Shown here one piece after another: positions 1-7,645 of a stretch of 64,000 nt of DNA. The stretch is from an uncultured Altererythrobacter sp. (GTDB taxonomy: Bacteria; Pseudomonadota; Alphaproteobacteria; Sphingomonadales; Sphingomonadaceae). Within the stretch, counting starts at the first letter, position 1, and every line of letters begins with the position of its first letter. The position numbers and the translations under genes were made by a program. Location of the stretch: assembly GCA_913056125.1 (NCBI GenBank), contig CAJXNC010000009.1, positions 52,410 to 116,409 of the forward strand. The letters are read 5' to 3'. Below the pieces are notes generated by a model, which was not told where the DNA came from, did no database searches, and saw only the letters and a program-made list of their open reading frames with translations.

Positions 1-809
1 ACAAGAAGGCGCATATCGCCGCCAAGATGTACATGCAGAAGGCGCGCGAGATGGATCGCCCGCTGCGCGTGCTCGATATCGGCTGCGGCTGGGGCGGCCT
101 CGCCCTCTATCTGCACAAGCATTACGGCGCCGAAGTGCTCGGCGTCGCGCTTGCGCCCGACCAGATCGCCTTTTGCAAGGAGCGCGCGAAGGCCGAAGGC
201 GTGGACGACAAGGTCAAGTTCGCGCTGATGGATTACCGCGATGTCGAAGGCGAGTTTGACCGTATCAGCTCGGTCGGACTGCTCGAACATGTCGGCACGC
301 CGCATTACCCGCAATTCATGGAAAAAACGCACCAGCTGCTGGCCAATGACGGCGTGATGTTCAGTCATTGCTGCGGCCGCGCTGGCCCCCCGGGCTTCAC
401 CGATGCCTTCACCCGCAAATATATCTTCCCCGGCGGCTACATCCCCGCTTTGTCCGAGCTGGTGACCGAAAGCGAGAAGGCCGGCTGGCAGGTGATGGAT
501 GTGGAGGCCATGCGCTTCCACTACAGCTACACGCTGGAGGAATGGTACAAGCGCACCGTCATGCACAAGGACGAGATCGTCGAAATGTATGACGAGAAGT
601 TCTACCGCATGTGGCTCTATTACCTCGCCGGCGCGGAGCAGAGTTTCCGCAACGGCACTCTGGTCAACTGGCAGCTCATCTATGTGAAGGACCGCGCGGC
701 GATCCCGATGACGGGCGACTTCGTCTATGAGGAGAGCGCCCGCCTGCGCGCGCTGGAAGAGCCGCCGCAATGGCATCTCGACCCGGCATTGAAGGAAGCT
801 GCGGAGTAA
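1..809 (+). CDS. cfa: Cyclopropane-fatty-acyl-phospholipid synthase family protein, 3' part
   Basis: SAM-dependent enzyme that transfers a methylene group to unsaturated acyl chains of membrane phospholipids. The reading frame is open to the left edge (first whole codon at base 3), so the N-terminal roughly one third is outside the window. The visible part begins just before the SAM-binding motif I, VLDIGCGWGG, and continues with the family motif SVGLLEHVG and a C-terminal region with FRNGTLVNWQLIY. About 269 residues are visible of a usual 380-410. A secreted sugar dehydrogenase follows 23 bases downstream on the same strand. The family call is firm; the exact lipid product (cyclopropane or other methylation) is inferred. 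Confidence 0.9.
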   Translation, partial: KKAHIAAKMYMQKAREMDRPLRVLDIGCGWGGLALYLHKHYGAEVLGVALAPDQIAFCKERAKAEGVDDKVKFALMDYRDVEGEFDRISSVGLLEHVGTPHYPQFMEKTHQLLANDGVMFSHCCGRAGPPGFTDAFTRKYIFPGGYIPALSELVTESEKAGWQVMDVEAMRFHYSYTLEEWYKRTVMHKDEIVEMYDEKFYRMWLYYLAGAEQSFRNGTLVNWQLIYVKDRAAIPMTGDFVYEESARLRALEEPPQWHLDPALKEAAE

Positions 810-832
810 TACGAAACCGAGGGGGAGTTCGG

Positions 833-2050
833 ATGTCGAAGAAGGCGTTACTGGCGGGTCTGGCCCTGATCGCATCGGCATCGGCTTTCGCCCAACCTGC
901 CCAGCCGGGCGTGGCCGTGCCGCCGCTCAGCGATATCGGCTACATCTTCGACACCGCGGAAGTACACGGCATCCAGGTCGACGTGGTGGCGAAGGATTTC
1001 GCCCAGCCCTTCGCGCTCGAGGCTTTGCCCAATGGCGACATGCTGATCGTCGAGCGGGGTATCGGGCTGCGCCTGCTGCGCGGGGCCACCGGCTCCAATC
1101 CCGAGCTGGTCGAGGGTCGCGTAGCCGGCGTGCCCGAAGATGCGCCCGACATCTTCGCCTATGGCGTGATCGACATCGCGATCCATCCGGAATTTGCAGA
1201 GAATGGCTGGATCTACTTCACCTTCAATCGCGGCGTTCCGGAGGAAGAGCGCGAGGAAGCGCTGATCCGTCCCGGCACGTTCGAAATCCTGCGCGGCACA
1301 TGGACCGGCAGCGAGATTACCGGCATCGAGACGATCTTCAGCGCTGCGGGCACCGCTTATGCGGGCGGCAATCGCGTCCATGTCGCCGATGACGGCATGG
1401 TCTGGGCGGCCACGACCGGCCCCTATGAAGGCACGTCGCAAGACCTTTCCGATGTCTATGGCAAGGTGCTGCGCCTGAACGAGGATGGCAGCATCCCGGG
1501 GGACAATCCCCTTGCCGGACAGGATGGCGTGCATCCGGCGATCTATTCCTACGGCCACCGCGACCAGCACGGCATGACCGTCCACCCCGGGACGGGCCGC
1601 GTCTTCACCGTCGAGCACGGCCCCAATGGCGGCGACGAACTCAATCTGATCGAACCGGGGAGCAATTATGGCTGGCCCGATTTCAGCTTCGGGCGTGACT
1701 ATGACGGCAGCGATTTGACCGATCTGCCCTTCGGTCCCGACACTGTGGAGCCGCTGGTCGTGTGGTTGCCTTCGATCGCCCCTTCGGGTGCGCTCTTTTA
1801 TACTGGCGACGTCTTCCCCGAATGGCAGGGCAATATCTTCATCGGCAGTGCGCGCTGGGGCGAGATCAACAATACGGGCAGCCTGCAGCGCGTGGTCTTC
1901 AACGAGGATTTCGGCGAGCTGCGCCGCGAAGCGCTCTTGGCGCAACTCCACCACCGCGTGCGCGACATCGCCCAGGGCCCGGACGGCAATATCTACGTGC
2001 TGACCGACGGGCCGACCCATGCGGTGCTGAGAATTTCGCGCGGCGAATAG
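833..2050 (+). CDS. PQQ-dependent sugar dehydrogenase, secreted
   Basis: A 405-residue member of the glucose/sorbosone dehydrogenase family (soluble aldose sugar dehydrogenase, YliI/Asd-like), a six-bladed beta-propeller that oxidises sugars with pyrroloquinoline quinone in the periplasm. The start at 833 is chosen because a purine-rich GGGGGAG lies just upstream and the first 21 residues form a signal peptide ending ASAFAQ. Family hallmarks are IYSYGHRDQHGM, FTVEHGPNGGDELN and GSNYGWP in the central third, and DGNIYVLTD near the end. An in-frame start at 770 would overlap the preceding gene and spoil the signal peptide. PQQ synthesis genes are not in the window, so the cofactor source is unknown. 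Confidence 0.9.
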   Translation: MSKKALLAGLALIASASAFAQPAQPGVAVPPLSDIGYIFDTAEVHGIQVDVVAKDFAQPFALEALPNGDMLIVERGIGLRLLRGATGSNPELVEGRVAGVPEDAPDIFAYGVIDIAIHPEFAENGWIYFTFNRGVPEEEREEALIRPGTFEILRGTWTGSEITGIETIFSAAGTAYAGGNRVHVADDGMVWAATTGPYEGTSQDLSDVYGKVLRLNEDGSIPGDNPLAGQDGVHPAIYSYGHRDQHGMTVHPGTGRVFTVEHGPNGGDELNLIEPGSNYGWPDFSFGRDYDGSDLTDLPFGPDTVEPLVVWLPSIAPSGALFYTGDVFPEWQGNIFIGSARWGEINNTGSLQRVVFNEDFGELRREALLAQLHHRVRDIAQGPDGNIYVLTDGPTHAVLRISRGE

Positions 2051-2087
2051 GCTGTAAAGGCCGCGCGCAAGCGCTAAGGCGCGCCGG

Positions 2088-3467
2088 ATGAATACCGCCG
2101 CCCGCCCCCTGACCCGTGCGAGCATTTTCGCGCAGGCCTGGCCGATCATGCTCGGACAAGCCTCGATCCCGCTCGTCGGCGTGGTCGATGCGACAGTGAT
2201 CGGTCGCACAGGCGATGCCGCAGCACTGGCCGGCGTGGCGCTGGGTGCGACGATCATCACGCTGATGTTCTGGAGCTTCGGTTTCCTGCGCATGGGCATG
2301 ACCGGCCTCACCAGCCAGGCCGATGGCTCCGGAGACAGGCAAGAGGTCGAGGCGCTGCTGCTGCGCTCGCTGGCGATCGGCGGGGCCATCGGCCTTGTCC
2401 TCACCCTGTTGCAGCAACCGCTTTCCGCGCTGGCATTCGCAGTGCTGGCGGGCGGGGAGACGGTCACTGCGGAGGCTTCTGCCTATGTCTCGGCGCGTTT
2501 CTTCGGTGCACCGGCCGCGCTTTGCGTCTTCGCCATCAATGGCTGGCTTCTGGGGCTTGGCCGCACGCGCGAAGCGCTGGTGCTGCAAGTGGTAATGAAT
2601 ATCGCCAATGTCGCGCTCGATATCTGGCTCGTCTGGGGGCTTGGCTATGGCGCCTTGGGCGTCGGTATCGGCACCGCGGGCGCGGAATGGATCGCGCTGG
2701 TCACCGGACTGCTGGTCGCCGGACGCGTGGCAGGAGGCGGAATGCTGGCAGTGTTGCGCCGCGTGCCGCGCGCGGCGGTGACCGAGCGGGCCGCCCTCGC
2801 CCGCCTGTTCGCAGTCAATCGCGACATCATGATCCGCACGCTGGCACTGCTTTTCATGTTCACCTGGTATGCCAATGCCGGGGCACGGCTCGGCGCGCGC
2901 GAGCTGGCAGCCAATCACGTGCTCCTGCAATTCATCAACCTCGCCGCCTTCATCCTCGATGCCTTCGCCTTCACCGCCGAAAGCCGCGTCGGCAATGCCA
3001 TTGGCGCAGGCTCGAAGAGACAGTTCCTGCGCGGAGCACGGCTGGCGACCGAGTTCTCTTTCCTGTCGGGCCTCGCCCTGTGCCTGCTCTTCCTGTTTGC
3101 AGGCGAGTCGGTAATAGGCCTCATCACCACCGATCCAGGCGTCCGCGCAGAAGCCATGCGCTTCCTTCCCTTGGCTGCGCTGATCCCGCTTCTTGGAATG
3201 CCTAGCTGGATGCTCGACGGCATCTTCATCGGTGCCACCAGGGGCAAGGCGCTGCGCAATGCCGGCGTGGTCGCGACCGTGCTCTATATCGCGCTCGACC
3301 TCGCCCTGCGACCTCAGGGAAACCTCGGAGTCTGGCTGGCTTTTTGCGCGAGCTATGTCCTGCGCGCCGGAGCACTCGCCTGTTACCTGCCGGCACTGCT
3401 GCGCGATATCGAGGAGCGGGCCGTCGCAAAGCACCTTGACGATGCCCCCGCCGACAAGGCTGAATAG
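2088..3467 (+). CDS. MATE family efflux transporter (DinF-like)
   Basis: Inner-membrane cation-coupled multidrug exporter of 459 residues, about the usual length for the family, with about twelve hydrophobic segments arranged in two halves. The N-terminal half contains WPIMLGQASIPLVGVVDATVIG, typical of the first helix of DinF-type MATE proteins, and MTGLTSQADGSG in the loop after helix 2. It starts 37 bases after the sugar dehydrogenase and ends 4 bases before the next gene, so it is probably cotranscribed with one or both. Substrate cannot be read from sequence. Confidence 0.9.
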   Translation: MNTAARPLTRASIFAQAWPIMLGQASIPLVGVVDATVIGRTGDAAALAGVALGATIITLMFWSFGFLRMGMTGLTSQADGSGDRQEVEALLLRSLAIGGAIGLVLTLLQQPLSALAFAVLAGGETVTAEASAYVSARFFGAPAALCVFAINGWLLGLGRTREALVLQVVMNIANVALDIWLVWGLGYGALGVGIGTAGAEWIALVTGLLVAGRVAGGGMLAVLRRVPRAAVTERAALARLFAVNRDIMIRTLALLFMFTWYANAGARLGARELAANHVLLQFINLAAFILDAFAFTAESRVGNAIGAGSKRQFLRGARLATEFSFLSGLALCLLFLFAGESVIGLITTDPGVRAEAMRFLPLAALIPLLGMPSWMLDGIFIGATRGKALRNAGVVATVLYIALDLALRPQGNLGVWLAFCASYVLRAGALACYLPALLRDIEERAVAKHLDDAPADKAE

Positions 3468-3471
3468 GCGC

Positions 3472-4038
3472 ATGACTGGACCGACAAAGCGATTCATGCT
3501 CGCCTGCCAGGGGATTGCACTGCATGTGCTGGCAGCGCTCGCCTGCCTTGCCCTTGCCGTCCCTGCCAGCGCGCAGGTCAGTGTCAGCTTTCACAGCTTC
3601 AACGGTTCGGTGCTGTTCGGCCGCTTTCCCCACACTTTCGTGGTGTTCAGCGGTACTCTCGATGAAACGGGCGAGGAGGTGGACGAGAATTTCGGCTTTT
3701 CCGCCCGGCGCACTTCTGCGGCAATCACGGGTGGCCCGGCAGAACATATCGTGATGACCGAGGAAGAACGGCAGATACGCCGTACCAATCGCCATTTCAC
3801 GATTGCCATCACCGACGAGAAATATCGCGAGATGCGCGCCGAGGTCGAACGCTGGCGCGATCATCCGGGCAAGTTCTACGACCTAGACGAGAACAACTGC
3901 ATCCATTTCGTCGCTCGCATGGCGGAGATGGTCGGCCTCACCTCGGATGTGCCCGAAGACTATCTCAGGAAGCCCAAGGCCTGGCTCAATTACGTCACCC
4001 GCCAGAACCCGCAGCTGGGCGTAGCCGAGATAGATTGA
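3472..4038 (+). CDS. Secreted protein with an LRAT-like (permuted NlpC/P60) signature
   Basis: A 188-residue protein with a signal peptide (hydrophobic stretch about residues 14-32, cleavage after PASA). The mature part has a histidine in FPHTFVVF (His54) and a cysteine in ENNCIHFVARM (Cys143). That His-then-Cys order and the NC-x-HFV motif resemble lecithin retinol acyltransferase-like, circularly permuted NlpC/P60 hydrolases; this assignment is inference. The start at 3472 is favoured because it gives the signal peptide and avoids a 275-base overlap with the MATE gene. Substrate is unknown; lipid or peptide amide bonds are the family possibilities. Confidence 0.6.
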   Translation: MTGPTKRFMLACQGIALHVLAALACLALAVPASAQVSVSFHSFNGSVLFGRFPHTFVVFSGTLDETGEEVDENFGFSARRTSAAITGGPAEHIVMTEEERQIRRTNRHFTIAITDEKYREMRAEVERWRDHPGKFYDLDENNCIHFVARMAEMVGLTSDVPEDYLRKPKAWLNYVTRQNPQLGVAEID

Positions 4039-4116
4039 CCGCCTGATAGTCGATCTGCGTTGCGATGCGGCGCTACGCCTGTTAGGCGCGCCCGCACTTT
4101 TCAAGCGGAGCGGAAG

Positions 4117-5331
4117 ATGTCCGATATCAAGCGTGTGGTCCTCGCCTATTCCGGCGGTCTCGACACCAGCGTTATTGCCAAGTGGCTCGAAAGCGAACGC
4201 GGCCTCGAAGTCGTCACCTTTACGGCCGATCTCGGCCAGGGCGAAGAGATCGAGCCTGCGCGCGAAAAGGCGCGCGCCATGGGTATCCCCGACAAGCACA
4301 TTTATATCGAGGACCTGCGCGAGGAATTCGTGCGCGACTTCGTCTTCCCGATGTTCCGCGCCAATGCCCGCTATGAGGGCGACTATTTGCTCGGCACCTC
4401 GATCGCCCGCCCGCTGATTTCCAAGCGCTTGGTCGAAATCGCGCATGAGACCGGCGCCGATGCCATCGCCCATGGCGCCACCGGCAAAGGCAATGACCAG
4501 GTCCGCTTCGAACTGTCGGCCTATGCGCTCGATCCCGATATCAAGGTCATCGCGCCGTGGCGCGAATGGGACCTCACCAGCCGCACCGCACTGATCGAAT
4601 GGGCCGAGTCCCACCAGATCATGGTCCCCAAGGACAAGCGCGGCGAAAGCCCCTTCTCCACCGATGCCAATCTGTTGCACACCTCGTCCGAGGGCAAGGT
4701 GCTTGAGGATCCGTGGCAAGAGACGCCCGACTACGTCTACTCGCGCACGGTCGACCCTGAGCATGCGCCGGACAAGGCCGAATATGTCGAGATCGGCTTC
4801 GAGAAGGGTGACGGCGTATCGCTGAACGGTGAGGCAATGAGCCCCGCCACCTTGCTGACCGCGCTCAACGAGCTTGGCTACAAGCACGGCATTGGCCGCC
4901 TCGACCTGGTCGAGAACCGCTTCGTCGGCATGAAGAGCCGCGGCATGTACGAAACTCCGGGCGGCACGATCTACGCCGTTGCCCATCGCGGCATCGAACA
5001 GATCACGCTCGATCGCGGCGCAGCGCACCTCAAGGACGAGCTGATGCCGAAATATGCCGAGCTCATCTATAATGGCTTCTGGTACAGCCCCGAGCGCGAA
5101 ATGCTGCAGGCCGCCATCGACCTGTCGCAACAGAAGGTTTCGGGCACGGTGCGCCTCAAGCTCTACAAGGGCAATGCGATCCTGGTCGGCCGCAAGAGCC
5201 CCAACTCGCTCTATTCGGAGGCGCATGTCACCTTCGAGGACGATGCCGGCGCCTACGACCAGAAGGACGCTGCGGGCTTCATCAAGCTGAACGCCCTCAG
5301 GCTGCGACTCCTCGCCCAAAGAGATAAGTAG
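4117..5331 (+). CDS. argG: Argininosuccinate synthase
   Basis: Cytosolic arginine biosynthesis enzyme that joins citrulline and aspartate using ATP. The 404-residue length is normal for alphaproteobacterial ArgG. The ATP-pyrophosphatase loop [10 protein letters not shown] sits at residues 9-18, and the family segments [23 protein letters not shown] and [12 protein letters not shown] follow in order. The start at 4117 is preceded by GGAGCGGAAG and gives the standard N-terminus [14 protein letters not shown]; an in-frame start at 4060 would add an atypical extension. It is the last gene before a long non-coding region. Confidence 0.97.
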   Translation: MSDIKRVVLAYSGGLDTSVIAKWLESERGLEVVTFTADLGQGEEIEPAREKARAMGIPDKHIYIEDLREEFVRDFVFPMFRANARYEGDYLLGTSIARPLISKRLVEIAHETGADAIAHGATGKGNDQVRFELSAYALDPDIKVIAPWREWDLTSRTALIEWAESHQIMVPKDKRGESPFSTDANLLHTSSEGKVLEDPWQETPDYVYSRTVDPEHAPDKAEYVEIGFEKGDGVSLNGEAMSPATLLTALNELGYKHGIGRLDLVENRFVGMKSRGMYETPGGTIYAVAHRGIEQITLDRGAAHLKDELMPKYAELIYNGFWYSPEREMLQAAIDLSQQKVSGTVRLKLYKGNAILVGRKSPNSLYSEAHVTFEDDAGAYDQKDAAGFIKLNALRLRLLAQRDK

Positions 5332-5427
5332 GGCGCGACCGCAAATAGAGTCACATTTTTGCCATGCTGCAGGTGCAAATTTGTGAGCATCTGCAATAAC
5401 TTGGCAAGAACGCGATGAGCCGTTGAC

Positions 5428-5470
5428 TTATCCACTCTTGTCCACTGGCAATTGGCCTGAAAGTGGATAA
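5428..5470. repeat. Perfect inverted repeat of DnaA-box-like 9-mers
   Basis: TTATCCACT at 5428-5436 and its exact reverse complement AGTGGATAA at 5462-5470, separated by 25 bases. Each differs from the canonical DnaA box TTATCCACA only at the last base. A weaker third copy, TTGTCCACT, lies at 5438-5446. The surrounding 100 bases are more AT-rich than the flanking genes. Function is not established; DnaA binding is one possibility. Confidence 0.5.
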
Positions 5471-5579
5471 ATCGCAGGCTGCGCTATTGCCCGACTCGGT
5501 CCGGCGACGCATCATCCAGACATCGACAACGGAAAGCTTCTTCGGAACAGTCGCCTGCCGATTGGGAAGATGAAAACGG

Positions 5580-5966
5580 AAGATGTCGACGCGGCGGTGA
5601 AGAACCGGAGCGGAGTAGGAATGGGGAAAGCGAAGGCCCGGAAGGGCTGGAGTGGAAGCCGGACTGTTGAGACCGCACCAGCTACATCGTCGGAAAGGCC
5701 GGACGGCAAGGTCGGCTGTCGAGGTTTCGCTGTGCTCCCTGGCATGTGTGGAACCGCTTGAGACAGCAGGTTGCAGTCTCCGGTCTCGGATTGACGAACG
5801 GCAAGGGAGAGGTCTTCGGACCATACCCGGTCGCGAAACGATCCGGCACCGGCGCGAGCGCCGGGCGACATAGCCGCGAGCCTGCCTTGCGGCGACACGC
5901 CAGGCGATAAGCGTCCTTCGGGACCCACCGCCGGTGAGAGTGGGGTCAGCAGCAATGCTGGCCCCA
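5580..5966 (+). ncRNA. Candidate structured non-coding RNA upstream of rlpA
   Basis: This part of the 848-base gap between argG and rlpA holds no convincing gene but many short perfect hairpins: GCCC-GGAA-GGGC at 5636-5647, GAGAC/GTCTC at about 5760-5780, GGTC-TTCG-GACC at 5811-5822, a 7-bp arm GC hairpin at 5849-5864, GCCTG/CAGGC at 5880-5905, and GTCC-TTCG-GGAC at 5913-5924, ending in an intrinsic terminator at 5941-5976. Stable UUCG loops plus a terminator are typical of structured RNAs. It matches neither the RNase P, tmRNA nor SRP RNA core motifs I know. The 5' end is a guess; no clear promoter was found. Confidence 0.4.
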
Positions 5967-5976
5967 TTTCTCTTTT
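5941..5976 (+). terminator. Intrinsic terminator of the candidate RNA
   Basis: Eleven-pair stem, 5941-5951 with 5956-5966 (TGGGGTCAGCA against TGCTGGCCCCA, one G-U pair), a GCAA tetraloop, then TTTCTCTTTT at 5967-5976. It ends 203 bases before the rlpA start, so it terminates something transcribed within the gap or from argG. Confidence 0.8.
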
Positions 5977-6179
5977 CCCGCCCTCAAATTCCACTTGCGC
6001 GACGCTTCGGGGAACCGATTCCCCATGCCAATTGGTGCAATCTGCGGCACGATCAATCCACAGACGCGCCACCACTCATCGCATTTTCGTTTCATTTCGC
6101 GTCCGATTCGATGGATTCGAGCGCCAATCCGCCGGGCAAATTTGGAACTGGTCATCCTTTGCGGGTAAAGGCGACCTCC

Positions 6180-6761
6180 ATGACGAGCGGGAGGCCATTC
6201 CTGTCCTTCTCGCGCCGCGGCCTGGCCGCTGGCGCCCTCGCCACCCTATTGCCTTTCACCCTGCCCGCGCTTGCCCAGCAGCCCGAGCCGCTCGCTTTGG
6301 TCGCCACCGAGCAGCTGCTGGAGGATCCCGGCGCGCCCGTGATCCTCACGCCCAATGCGGACCTTCCTTTCGACCAGGCCTTTGCGAACCTGCCCGACCC
6401 CTCGCTAGATCCGGCGATTCCGGGACATGCGGTGGACCTCTCCACCATCGAGCCGCCGCAAATCTCCACCTCGCTTGGCAATGGCGTCGCCTCCTATTAC
6501 GGGCGCCGCTTCCACGGCCGCACCACGGCGAGCGGAGAAGCCTTCGACATGAATGCCTATACCGCCGCGCACAAGACGCTGCCATTCGGCTCCATGGTCC
6601 GCGTGACCAACCCGCGCAATGGCCGCTCGGTCGTGGTCCGCGTCAACGATCGCGGGCCCTATGTCCGCGGACGCGAGATCGACCTGTCGCGCGCCGCCGC
6701 AGAGGAACTCGGCATCGTCCGCGCGGGTCATGGCGAGGTCGAATTGGAGTTGCTCAGCTAA
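6180..6761 (+). CDS. rlpA: RlpA-like septal ring protein with double-psi beta-barrel
   Basis: A 193-residue exported protein. The N-terminus has [18 protein letters not shown] with ALA at the cleavage region, a signal peptide with a twin-arginine-like pair. After a variable 70-residue spacer the C-terminal double-psi beta-barrel begins at [12 protein letters not shown] and carries [17 protein letters not shown] and [10 protein letters not shown], the RlpA signature associated with peptidoglycan cleavage. The start at 6180 is chosen because it begins the signal peptide; earlier in-frame starts fall in the structured non-coding region. There is no SPOR domain, so septal targeting, if any, works differently from the E. 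coli protein. Confidence 0.88.
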   Translation: MTSGRPFLSFSRRGLAAGALATLLPFTLPALAQQPEPLALVATEQLLEDPGAPVILTPNADLPFDQAFANLPDPSLDPAIPGHAVDLSTIEPPQISTSLGNGVASYYGRRFHGRTTASGEAFDMNAYTAAHKTLPFGSMVRVTNPRNGRSVVVRVNDRGPYVRGREIDLSRAAAEELGIVRAGHGEVELELLS

Positions 6762-6778
6762 GCTGATACCTTCCCCGC

Positions 6779-7084
6779 ATGTTCGTACCCATCTGGCTGA
6801 TCGTCCTCACCGGCATGCTTGTCGTCGCGCTGGCGCTGGCCGCCTTCCGACCACGCGACAGCGGGGACATGCTGGAGGAGCAGCGCCGCAACGCCCCCAC
6901 GCCCCCGCCACCGGCACTTGGCCCGGGCGAAGAGCTGGACGAGGCCAAGGTCATGGCGCTCCCGCAAGTGCAGGATGCGCTGCGCCGCCGCCGCAAGATC
7001 GAGGCGATCCGTTACGTCCGCGAGGCGACCGGGCTTGGCCTCAAGGAGAGCAAGCTGCTGGTCGAGCGCCACACGCGGTCCTGA
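6779..7084 (+). CDS. Membrane-anchored protein with an L7/L12 C-terminal-like domain
   Basis: A 101-residue protein starting 17 bases after rlpA. Residues 3-23 form one transmembrane helix, followed by a proline-rich linker (PTPPPPALGPG) and a C-terminal segment KIEAIRYVREATGLGLKESK that closely resembles the C-terminal domain of ribosomal protein L7/L12, the part that contacts translation factors. The L7/L12 N-terminal dimerisation domain is missing, so this is not a ribosomal stalk protein. The cellular role is unknown. Confidence 0.65.
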   Translation: MFVPIWLIVLTGMLVVALALAAFRPRDSGDMLEEQRRNAPTPPPPALGPGEELDEAKVMALPQVQDALRRRRKIEAIRYVREATGLGLKESKLLVERHTRS

Positions 7085-7091
7085 GTTAGGC

Positions 7092-7514
7092 CTACCCCTC
7101 GAGCACGCCCTTGATCGCGCCGTCGGGGAAGACCTGCGTCGCCACGCTCACTTCATAGGCTTCGGGATTGTCGACCAGCGCTTGCGCCATGGCCGCGTCC
7201 AGCACCAGGCAGCCGCCGCTCGCACCGTCCACCGGCGCTTCGAGCTCGACCACGTCCGCTCCGCGCGTGATATGCGCCGCGGTCACGCCGGGCAGGCCCG
7301 CCGCATTGAGCATGTAGCACATGCGTCCCTCGCCCGGATCCACCGTCAGGGTGATCTTGCCGCTATGGCTGGGGCCGGTCAGCTTGGCGAAAAGCACGGC
7401 ATCCGGGCTTTGTTGCGCCGCTGCGGGGGTGGAGGAGATTGCGGAGGACATGGCGGCCACGCCCAGCGCCAGGCTCGCGAAAAGGGCATTCTTGCTGTTC
7501 AACAGGTGATGCAT
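7092..7514 (-). CDS. CHRD domain protein, secreted
   Basis: A 140-residue exported protein. The start at 7514 gives MHHLLNSKNALFASLALGVAAM, a signal peptide ending in TPAAAQ; the longer in-frame N-terminus is an arginine-rich stretch that looks like translated non-coding sequence. The mature part carries CHRD landmarks: CYMLNAAGLPGVTAAHI, a pair of conserved cysteines, LVDNPEAYEVSVAT and FPDGAIKGVL at the very end. CHRD domains occur in extracellular proteins of unknown enzymatic role. It converges on the L7/L12-like gene with a 7-base gap. Confidence 0.8.
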   Translation of the reverse strand: MHHLLNSKNALFASLALGVAAMSSAISSTPAAAQQSPDAVLFAKLTGPSHSGKITLTVDPGEGRMCYMLNAAGLPGVTAAHITRGADVVELEAPVDGASGGCLVLDAAMAQALVDNPEAYEVSVATQVFPDGAIKGVLEG

Positions 7515-7645
7515 CGTCAGTCTCCCATTTGTTTCACGGGAGGCGATGCCGGCGCCATGGCGTCGAGAGACGCGTCGCCGGCGGCGCCTCGGCGTGCGAG
7601 ATTGGAACACTCGGTGCGGGTTTCAAGATAGCCTTTTGTCTCCCC

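Noticed and set aside
5570..5761. 63-codon plus-strand frame in the argG-rlpA gap
   Set aside because: No convincing ribosome binding site context or protein pattern, and it overlaps hairpins of the candidate RNA; a real small protein is not excluded.
5484..5976. RNase P RNA, tmRNA or SRP RNA in the structured gap
   Set aside because: Searched both strands by eye for GAGGAAAGTCC, ACAGAG, the tmRNA tag frame and GGAAGGAAGCAGCC-type motifs; none present.
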